Assembly: GCF_036324505.1 (NCBI RefSeq)
Contig: NC_086356.1
Location: 11,584,244 to 11,648,243 of the forward strand
Direction: 5' to 3'
DNA: 64,000 nucleotides
Origin: Eleginops maclovinus
Taxonomy: Eukaryota; Chordata; Actinopteri; Perciformes; Eleginopidae
Shown piece by piece: positions 53,955 through 64,000 of the stretch. Position 1 is the first letter of the stretch, and every line of letters starts with the position of its first letter. Below the pieces are notes generated by a model, which saw only the letters and a list, made by a program, of their open reading frames with translations, was not told where the DNA came from and did not search any database. Made by a program: the position numbers and the translations under genes.

Positions 53955-54378
53955 GGAGGCCTCATTGCTCTCCTCCTTCTTATTCTCCTCTTCACGCTCG
54001 TCCTGTATACGCGCCACCGGTGGTGCAAGCGCCGCCGTATCCCACAGAAGAGTGCCAGCACCGAGGCCACCCATGAGATCCACTACATTCCCTCTGTTCT
54101 GCTTGGACCCCAGGGCCGAGACAGCTACAGGGGCTCTCGAAACACACACCAGCACGGGAGTTCAGTCATTGGTATGCCTATACGGGAGACGCCCATTCTT
54201 GATGACTACGACTGCGATGACGACGACCAATGTGGACGCTCCCTGAACTCCACGCCCAACCAGCTCCACAACAAGCTGAGTGACGGGATGTTCCAGGAGG
54301 ACTACGGAGTGAACATCGCAGGGCACACAGACATGACGTGCAAAGAAAATGAGATTAAACATTCTTTCGAAAAACGAG
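53955..54378 (+). CDS. astn2: astrotactin-2-like gene, exon encoding first transmembrane helix and following linker
   Basis: Seen: the acceptor tract (TTTTCTATTTTCCTCTGATCCAG) ends at 53954 and the donor GTAGGT begins at 54379. The 424-nt exon reads 141 full codons from phase 0 plus one G of the next codon, so it joins the upstream exon in frame (…ISVM then GGLIALL…). Codons 1-19 are a hydrophobic helix ([19 protein letters not shown]), followed at once by a basic stop-transfer stretch RHRWCKRRR. Then come the astrotactin signatures [19 protein letters not shown] and [14 protein letters not shown], an acidic run (D-rich, 54201-54227), and a final FEKR. Known: these words are characteristic of ASTN2; ASTN1 has SVLIG and a diverged ILDGYEY segment. 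The LYTRxRWCKRRR part is shared with ASTN1. Inference: cytoplasmic face after the first of two membrane spans. The [15 protein letters not shown] stretch after the acidic run is less conserved, as expected in a linker. Exon GC content is clearly higher than that of the intron. Confidence 0.93.
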
Positions 54379-57300
54379 GTAGGTTAAATACTTTTCACTT
54401 GTAAAAGTGATGAAACAACTGCTGTATGCATACCACAAAGATTAATGTGACAGCTGTGAGTTTAACGGTATGATGTAGTTGTCGTAGAAAATCTGTTTTG
54501 CTCAGTGGTCGTTTCTGAGAGGATGATTTGCACTTCCGTGGTGGCTCTCAGTGCCAGCTCCCCAGATGGCCCGGCCTGGACAGTTCACTGTGGCTCCGGC
54601 CAGCTCAACCGTGTTCTTGATAGCACAGCATGTCCTGCTTACATTTTGTCAGAAATCAGCAGTTTATGCACGCCATTACATCACTCGGGTACAGATAAGA
54701 ATCCTATATTATACGAGTAATATTGTTAAGTGTTAACTACATTTCTTTCTGAATCCAATAGTGAAGCCATCTTCTTTCATACACACTCAGTTAAAATAGC
54801 CATCGGCTCCGAGTGAAGAGCAGTAATGTGATGCAGTGCAGTGTAATTTAATGTAATGTCTAAAGGTCAAGTGACAGGGGCCATCGGTGTGGCTGATTAG
54901 ATGCGGAGGTGTGTCAGTGGGTGGCCCGTTGACCCTTGCTAAACATAGCCGGGAGTCTTCACTTCAAGCGGGGGCAAAAGTGCTATTGCCATCTGTGACA
55001 AAACTGGAAATGATGCTTCAAAAATTCTGGTGCAGAGATTGCCTTAAACGTATTCCAGACATTATAATCTCAGGCTATGTAGATATCATATCCTGATGAA
55101 CTTGGGGTGCTCCTCTGTAAAGCACAGCTTTGATAATTAAAGGGTGCTGACTAAGTATGAGGCTGCCCTGGTTATTTATGTCACACTGAATTATGCATGG
55201 CCGAAGTTTGTCCAAATGCCCTTTTGCTCCCATAGTATTTATCACTTCACAAAACCGGATTTCCATAAGCTTTTTGCTTCTGCCTGTGAACTTACTTCCT
55301 GAAAATAGGCTAAAAAAATTGATCAACTGCTCAACATTATTTTGTTAAACTTATACACTTTGCACATGGGACAACATAGAAAGCTGATTATGATTTAAGT
55401 TTCATGTTATCAACATTATTTGAATGGATGCAAATGGGATGCAATCATAAATACACTATTTTTTTTGTTCTTATTTTTGTGATAAAACAAACCTTAACTG
55501 AACATAGTCTCTGACCAAAACCAAAACTGAGAATGATTATAGAAACTTTTGGACCAACACTTAAAGCTTGAATCTATTATGGTCAGACATTATTTAAAAA
55601 TGAAACAGACAATTATGCAAAAAAGTGAAAGGATAGAGGTTAATTTCTGCTCTTTTCCCAAGTGAAAAGGCAGCATGTTGAGATTAGCCACTGGGAGAAG
55701 AGAAGCAAGGCTGAGGTCAGAGAGGTCAAGGCTCTTACTGTACAAGCCTGTCTTTTGGGCCAAGTGCCGCATTATGCAATTGTTGCAAGAGAGCAAACAT
55801 GTTTTAATATCCCCCAATGCCTCCAAGGAAAGAGCCAAGAAAACCAATCATGAATAGAGAAAAATATATCCCACACACACATCAACATAAGATGATCGGT
55901 AATGCATGTGGACACACCCTTAACTGAGTGAGAAACTGACAATTACTATAAGAAATGTTGAGAGTTATCAAAACAATGAATCTCGAGGGACATACAACTC
56001 CACTGTAAAATCATTGGATGTTGGCAATATTAAATTCAATACACAGATTACACATTACACCAGGACTCTACCTCTGTATAAAAGTAACACAAATGGTCGT
56101 AGTATGGTGATTCTTTCTTTTCAAATACAGTACTTTAAAAACAATACCATTAATATCCTAAACAGTCTGTCATTGTCCCTAAGATTATTACACAAACCAT
56201 TTAATTTGATGCCTCTGCTTCCCCTTCTCTACTGTGCATAAAGCGTAGACATTTCAATACAGGGGCGATTAACTTCCGTCCCACCTGTTCTATACTGCAC
56301 GGCATTTGAAAAGTCTCCAAATACCAGTCATCCCTTATCTGTCTGTCCTTGCTGACAGATAACCCCATTCAACTGAACTCAATAGTATTATCCCCGGGGA
56401 TTATGGCTATGCCTCACAGGGTTGTGCCTGGCGTTGGCTTTTGTTACATGGACAACCAAACAAATGAGGCCTGTCAATTTCATTATTCATTGAGATTCCC
56501 AAGGCTTTGGGAATGAATTTGGGCAGCATGGACGGTGTAAATCCATGTGCAGGAAAACCTTAGCGGCATGCTGGAAATCTTGTTCTGTGATGAGCACTCA
56601 GGGACCAGTTATCAGCATCAGCTTTTATTACACATACCGCTCCCTCCCACCTTACAGTGCACATCAGCAGGATGCTTCCTCCACTGCTCACCTACAATTG
56701 TAGCTCTTGTTGTTAGAAGGGCAAATTTTACATATCAGGTACGTTGAGTCATACATGGATGGATATAGATATGTCGTCTTCTGAGCTATCTGAGTGGGCG
56801 CTTACAAGCCTCTGCAACTGTTTTGTGTCCTACTTTTTCAAACAAGCAGTTATTAAAATATTATAAAATAAAATAAGTTATCTTGCCCTGAATAATTGAA
56901 ATGGATCCAATTGGATTTTAGCTGAACATGTTTCTCAACAGCTGTTGTTGCGTATGGATCGCAACTTTGCTTCTCTGAACAATCCTCATTCTCAATGGCC
57001 TGAGGCACAATCTTTCATTAGTTTCACTCTGATAAAACACTGACAGTAACTTCCATAACGTATAAAAAAAAGAATCATAATTTTGTGTAATAGCGTTTTA
57101 TTATCTACTGGAATTGCTGAAGTTTGTTCAAGGTGGTACTTGCTTTATAAGGCCCAGTTTGGATTCAACACACAAAGTTGGTATCGTTTTGTGCATATAT
57201 TTAAAAATCTCAACTCTACTGAATTTCTCTTTTTTTTTAACTCAGGAGTTACCTCTTAAAGCACTTGGTGGTAAAGTATTTTCTTTAGCAGAGATTTTTT

Positions 57301-60300
57301 TAACAGTTAACAGTTTGCCAAATGCTTTGTGAATGGTTTAGATGCTCTGGAGTTGCCAGGATTTAAGCAAGTTGAATGGTAGACATGTAATATTGTCTAA
57401 GAAACCAGAGTCAACATCACCGGGGCAGAGACCAAACAAAAGGACTGTGTGTTTTTGCTCTCTATCAACTGTAAAAGCATGCATCATTTGTTTTTGGCGT
57501 TTGAGCACCATGTCACTGCTTATATATTGGATAATCATGGCTTATTTAATTTGTAGTATTTTCTTCTAGACTTTGCATGTTTGTGTGGATTTAGAACATG
57601 TGCATACTAATGGTCACAAATGAGAAATTGAGCTGGAAATAATAAATGCTTGATTCAGAGAAAATCTCAAAGCACAAGCACTCAACGGTGTGCATGCAGT
57701 TGAACTACTTCAGATGTGATTGGGCTAGCACTTCACACCAGCACTCTGCCAACACAATGCCCACGGTTTCTTGGCTGTGGCCATTGATCTGATCCTCACA
57801 GTAATAACAAGCAATCCATCCAATTCCCATCTAGCATGACTCTCATCAGTCCTGTCTAACACAAACTGTAAGGCAAGGTGAGCAGCACATTTAGATGCTA
57901 CAATTTTGACAATATTAATGTATTATTGTACTTGCATAATAGTGTTATCACAAGTCAGAAGAGGCAGCAAAATGTGGGTTTGTATAATCCTGTGATTGAA
58001 TACACTGAGCAACAGTTCTCTGCCTGCAACATGTGCATTAACTTTTGAGTTTCAAATATACAATATTTCTCAACAAATCAACTTTAATTCTTGTTTTTAA
58101 TCAATCACTGTGTAAAAGTAAGTTGTTCAAAGCTTTAAGAGATCGCTGTTCTTTTCCCCCTGAAAAGCCGTTGTTGAGTTGAAAAACTGATCTAACAAAT
58201 GGACAAATTCATATTTTCAGTATTGTAATTGTTCTCTTAAATGCTTCAGGGTTGCTTTAGAAAAAGTGCTAAATCTAGGGTTATATGTTTTTTAGTGACT
58301 GCAAAAAGCCTGACCAGTAAATTAATATTTCTATTATAGTTAAGAATGTCAATATCCCTAAAAGGCTTTTCTGTTGTGCCTCTCTTTCCTTTCAGTGAAA
58401 TGATGTTGTCTGTAAAGACCGCTGAATGCAATTACTGGGTATTTATATTGTAAACACAGATAAAGCCTTGGGCACCAAATGTAGCTCACTCTGCTCTTAC
58501 TGTAGCAATCTGCTAAAACACAGTTAGATTATAACTTTGAGGTAGTAGACATTGCTTAAATAAATATTGCTTAAAAATAGCCAAAAGAGAGACAGTCGAC
58601 AAAGATCCCTTGCTAGTACAGGGGATTTTTAGATTCCCTCTGCACCCCTTGTGGAGGCACTCCACATAATCTGAACAAATAGCACTTTTGTTTTGTTATC
58701 CTCCTGACTCCATCAAGTACAGTGTATCTACATGTTCTTTCTTCCTTTTTCCCAAGTTACGACTAAGGCACAGCAGAGAAAACCATTTTGTAAATAATAA
58801 CTTTTCTTTAGTAAATTCTCTCAACAACAACTCAACCACACCAATGCTTCTGCCACTCACTGCTATATACTATCTCAGTGGCCTTGGAATGAAAAAGGTC
58901 GTGGCAGGGATGAATCATCCAGTTACCTACCATGGCTCTATGTGGTATCGCAGTCATAACTATGGCAAAAGCCTTCAACACATTATTGTGACTCCTCTAG
59001 ATGTACAATGTTAATGATGTAGTAAATAAATAATAATAACAAAAGATTGTTTCATCATCAACACAACCCCTGTCATTACAAAGCGTATTGAGTGTTTACT
59101 GAGCTCTAATTGAACTCAGGACTGGAGAGTAATAATCCAGTGTCAAGCTTCAGATCGCTAATGTGACATCATTGATGAGAAATGGCTGCCAGCTTGGCAC
59201 GCTCAAGCTAGCTCAGGGTAATGTTTTGATTAATACTTTCATGCTTCCCCATGATAAATAGATGAGAGTTAATTACAAAGACTTCCTAATCTTCCTTTTG
59301 CCTTATCTGCGGACAGTATTTAAGTTGTGTCTCTTTAATGAGGGCAATTTAATAAGATGAAAACAATGATTTAAAGATGCACATGTGAAGCATATGTACC
59401 AGTGTGCACACAAATCACTGCATGATCGATGTATCGAGCATGTGAGCTGTATGTTAGAATGATTTTTCCAAGATGAACTTGGGCAAAAAAAAACAATAAA
59501 TGTGACATTTTTTAAGCAGTCCATCATGCAATTTTACTCTACCCACAGTATGAACTGGTCATTGCCAGTTTCATCAGTCATGGTCTTTGAAAACTCTAAT
59601 GGGCTGTGCTTTCACGAAATTTCAAAGCAACACATGAGCAAACCCCTCTATGCACAGCACAGCAGCTGACGAGAGGAGTTGGAGTAAAGAGGACAAAAAT
59701 ACAAAATGGGTGAATAGAAGGAGTCCAGGTGTAGTGACTCATTGATAAATGAAGCCCGAGTAATCCAATCCTACGTGAGGCCTTTGTCAGAAATGGAGAA
59801 AAACAATACATGCCAGTAGAAATGGGTTTGTAAGCACCAAGGCCAAGCCAGATCGATATTTGTGGGTCGATATCATGCCAACTCTTGAGCCATCTTTATG
59901 AGGCTGTTTTGAAATGTGGATTGGGCAGCTCTCCTAAATCTAAAGGCCAATATATCCCTCAATATTCCTGTGCTCCCTGTATTTCAAACACTTTAAGTTC
60001 CTTAAAGTTATTGTGCTATTTTTCAAACTGTTCACGTAGACACTGTCTTTGGAGGTATGAATACTCTAGGAAACCAAACTGAACAAGCTAAAAGAGAATA
60101 AGCAGTTAAAGGATATCAACAAACATAAAAATAGACTAATGGGCACCACAACGCTCTGCCTGGAAAGCTCAATGATTTATTTGTGTAATTAAAACTGCAA
60201 CACGAGAAGGGAAACGCAAACAGTGTCATTTGTATTTAAATATGATATTAACAGATCCTGTTATGCAATAAAAGAATAAGACAATTTAAATGTTCAGGTT

Positions 60301-63300
60301 TGAATATAAGCCATTAAATTGCTTTAAACCACATATGTCCGTTATGTGTTTGAGTTGTTCAGGAGATAATTCGGAGCTGTAGCTGCTACTGCTATAAAGC
60401 ATGCTTTTGGTCAATATGCAATTCCATGAACATTTTTGTTGCTTGCAGCATATTAAATTAACAGAATTGTTTCTGGGTGTGATGAATTACCTCAGTGTTT
60501 GATAAATTGGCACCCTATCATAATTATATTTGCATAATGTCTTTTCTCCTTCATTTCCGCTCCTACATCGGCTGGAATTGTCCCCGGTTACACTCTTGAA
60601 AGAAAAGGCAATATTAATATAGAACATGTTTTATCAGTCATTTTACTCTGCAGTCAAAACCAAGTGTTACACTGTTGATATTCATGAAAACAATATTTAA
60701 ATAAAACGGCAATTAAACATATCCAAATCATTCATATTTGATGTGAAAGCCAAGAGGTATTTTTTTAAACAGAAACAGGGGAGGTTACCCCTCAACCAGT
60801 GAGGCACATATTTAAGTCCTATTATACAAACTAGGTCTATGCTAATAAAATATACAATTTCAAAAAGCCCCAACACAGATACATTGAGATACTGCAAGAT
60901 TAGTATGGTGCATTGTATGGAAATTCTGCCAGCATCCAGAAATGCCTTAAAATAAGGTTTAAACTTTGTTTTTAGCTGGACTCCACTCCCTCATTTGATA
61001 TAAGTCATTTAGATCTGAAATTAATTAATTGGTTATTAACCCTGGGCTGAAAAAAAGGAAATTGGTCAACTCAATTACATTTTTGGATGATGATAAACGC
61101 TTCACCATTTCACCAATCTTTACTTTACATGTGGTGTTATTAGAGAATTAAAAGTGTATTCCCCAAAGATCCCCAGCACACAGGAAAGAGAAAGGTGGCA
61201 GTGAAGGAGCTTTAGAGGAGAGCTTTCAGTCGGGAATTAACCCCACTTGTCCACCGAGTTCATTTTGTTCACCTTGGCTAAGATGTTCAAGAGCTTCATG
61301 CAGCTGAACATAGAGAGGCACAGAAGACATGCAGGAGAAGGTCAAAATCCAGGAGCAGAAGTAGATTGCTTTGACCCAAATTGCTACGCTTGGATTATGT
61401 GGAAGCCTACCCTTTGAGAAAGGTAACCACTATACAAATTGCTGCTGTCGTGCTCAGAGTTTTCAGTCAGGTATAAGGACAATACACTGACCAGAACCTC
61501 CATTTTTTTGGTTGAACACTTTCTTAAAAGCTCTAAGGGATATAACCACTTCTGAGCACTCACAGACTAATAGGCTGGTAGAGTGTTCCAATACAACACT
61601 GAACTGCTGCAGAAACAGGATATAATTGGGATGACTTCCTGCCATTTTTGCCAAATGCACACGAGGCTTTCCCCAGAGCCCAGCTGGATTTTTGCCATTT
61701 TAGCTGAACCCATTAGGTCAGAGACCCTCTGGATGAGCTTTTTCTGAAATGTGTGAGGGTGACTCATCAAAGTGTATGAGAAGGAGGATTGTTAAACCCA
61801 TTTGTGACACCCTAAAGCATTTTAAAACAATCTTGGTGCTGTTCATATACAAGGAGCTAAGAAAAAAACTCTCCAATGCATTAAGATAACCTTCTGAAAT
61901 GACACCTATATTCAGACATAATTAATATCTTAGAGGTTGGTTAGTTAACTTGATTTTGAGTGCTTATGGTGAAATTTTCTAGCTTGTTTTTCTATAAGAT
62001 TAGACAGGACAACCATCAACCCTCCTGAGCATACCTTGTTGACAGTGTTACTGCCTTGTTTTATAAGAAAGGATCAGAAATATGTTCTACAATGCATCTT
62101 GGGAATGGTTAATGGTGTTTCAATGGAAGATATCATTTTCTATCTGCCTGTGTTTGTTGCTCAGCCGGCATAAAAGGCGTGCATGCATGTATGGATGTGT
62201 TTGTGACTATTACATTATGCATATTATCATTGTTACCCAGACCATTTCAAATGAAATATTCACAGAGCCACTTGACACGCATGGAGATTGAGGATATCTG
62301 TTTGAAGAAATCATGCCATCCCTATTTCCTCACCACCTTCAGCTAAGCACAATATTGCTTACCGGCCTATGATAGATGTTTCCAGGTGTTTCCTGCCAGG
62401 AATAGGCTGCACGTCATTGTTCCTTATTAAACATTTACAGAATAATTCACTTATAAGTCACCACCTTCCACATTGCCACACACGGATACATTTATGTGAA
62501 ACATTATTGTATGGGGATCTGTTTCTTATACTTCATGACCTGCATGTATTTGTGATTGACAGTCAGGAGCCTCAGCTGGTCTGGAGCAGTTGGAGGTCAG
62601 AGCTTAGCCTGTGATGTTTAACTGCCACAGCATGGGAAGACACATCCATATTTTATTCTGGCCACTGGCAAGAGCCGAGCTATAGATAGCACTTAAGTCT
62701 TGTTCCTCAGGAAACAGCAGACGCCTTAAAATATACAAGTAGAGTCAAAAGCTAGGAGAAAGGAAAAGTGTCTCACTAAGATGGAACATTTCATGCTTTT
62801 GCAGCAGCTGGGGATGATGGGACTTGATACAGTAAATGTGCAAATCCTTTAGAGTGGGGGTTTCTGTCTCATCCTTGTGTTTTGAATTCCACAGATATCT
62901 TTTTGAGTGCTTTCAATCGTCAATACATTTGCATTTGTAGTCTCATGAACATCGCCATAGGAGACAATTGCAAAACCACGAGTCAAACTATTATTATTAA
63001 TATTTTTTTTTCTAATCTCCTTCCATGAACCCTTTGAAACTATAACAGTGGCATTGCCTTAGCATGGTTCATTCGGTATCTGAACTGTTTTTTTAGATTA
63101 GAAATATGTTCCTGATTTTTTTCTTATATAAGGGTAAGCATTACATCCCATTATTTGCTTAATGTTTATCAAGTGCAAAATAAAACCATTATTTTTTTAA
63201 ATATTATAAAAAATATATAAAAAAAAATGTAAATGAAAAAATATAAGATTGTTTTGTGATATGGGTTAAGGACATTTAACCAAATTAACATTTTTCAAAA

Positions 63301-64000
63301 AAAGACTATCATATCTAAACCTATTCTAGGCCACATGATACAAAAAAAAAAGTGTTTTCCTCTCTCTTACTGTATGTTGAGTGTATTTCCTTCTGTCGTC
63401 ATGTTCTTTTCCTCTTTTTATTTTGTCTCTTTCCATCTCCTCATATTTTCATGTAAGGCTTAATTTACCTGCTGCTCTTTATCCCTTCTGGCTTTCTCAT
63501 CTGCATGTTATTCCCAAAAGAATATCCTTTTGTCTTTGCTCCAACACCCCATTGTCGTTCCATCTCTTCCTCACACAGCTGGCTCTTTCTTTCCTGTCTT
63601 GTCCCTTCTCCATTCATCTCTGTATCCATTGTTTTTTCCGACCCTTCATTCTTTTTCTATGTATCTGTCTAACCTCTTACTCTCCTCTCATGTACCTGCC
63701 ACCATTCCAGTAGCAGTGCTGTCAGGAAAAATCCAAAAGAGCTTTACTGCTCTGCTCCTATTGGAACAATTGCAAATATAATAAATCACAGAGGGAATCA
63801 GAGCTGGCATGTACCCCCTGTTTCCTTCCTATCGATCCCCTCTGCACTCATTTGCTTCCTTAGCCGTGAAGGGGAGCAGAGCAAACAAGAGAATAGAGAT
63901 GTGACTAAAGTGTGTGCGAATGTGTATGTGCCCATATCGTGTAGGCATATGTTGGCTGAATAGAGAAATAATTGTGAAAGGAATCAATAAAAGGTAGTTA
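54379..64000 (+). other. astn2 downstream intron; next exon not reached
   Basis: Begins with the donor GTAGGT. The exon before it leaves one G, so the next exon must supply two bases. I looked for the expected following astrotactin segment (a Gln/Glu-rich QETVESL-like stretch in mammals) and did not find it. The block at about 63360-63720 is pyrimidine-rich on the + strand. AT-rich homopolymer runs occur near 63180-63240. No transposon ends or RNA genes recognised. Confidence 0.5.

Noticed and set aside
61281..61415. Short frame MFKSFMQLNIERHRRHAG… followed by a GTAACC donor-like site, considered as the next astn2 exon
   Set aside because: The frame stops (TGA) before the donor-like site and does not resemble the expected astrotactin segment; no good acceptor in the required phase.

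Overview
This window is vertebrate genomic DNA, almost certainly from a teleost fish. The base composition is AT-rich, coding density is very low, there are long (CA/TG)n tracts, and the transposon set is typical of fish: a CR1/L2-group LINE, TTAA-flanked non-autonomous DNA transposons, a tRNA-type SINE and a TA-flanked MITE. No prokaryote-style genes, operons, CRISPR arrays or structural RNA genes were seen.

The only host gene I can support is a partial astrotactin gene on the + strand, best matched to astrotactin-2 (astn2). Two coding exons are visible with good splice sites and compatible phases. One (31194-31381) encodes the membrane-proximal ectodomain. The other (53955-54378) encodes the first transmembrane helix, a basic stop-transfer segment and part of the following cytoplasmic/linker region. 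Together they give about 203 codons of a protein of roughly 1,300 residues. The rest of the window is intron: at least 31 kb upstream, 22.6 kb between the exons, and at least 9.6 kb downstream. The signal-peptide exon and the EGF/MACPF/FNIII exons must lie outside the window.

Upstream intron (1-31193): a 931-bp fold-back element flanked by TTAA (2001-2931), two copies of a roughly 650-bp TTAA-flanked element (5124-5780 and 14478-15124), a CA microsatellite (10362-10444), a decayed LINE antisense to the gene (about 21645-24700) and an ATT microsatellite. Central intron (31382-53954): a possible LINE scrap, a tRNA-derived SINE (about 32841-33085), a 226-bp TG microsatellite followed by a degenerate dispersed repeat, a 242-bp TA-flanked MITE (35910-36151) and two overlapping hairpins (39261-39341). 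Downstream intron (54379-64000): no recognisable element.

I found no convincing new multi-gene system. The best leads for a second look are the overlapping hairpins near 39.3 kb, the transcribed fold-back element near 2.0-2.9 kb, the perfect CRE-containing palindrome inside one transposon copy, and a few intron blocks that look like conserved non-coding elements and could be tested by alignment to other fish.
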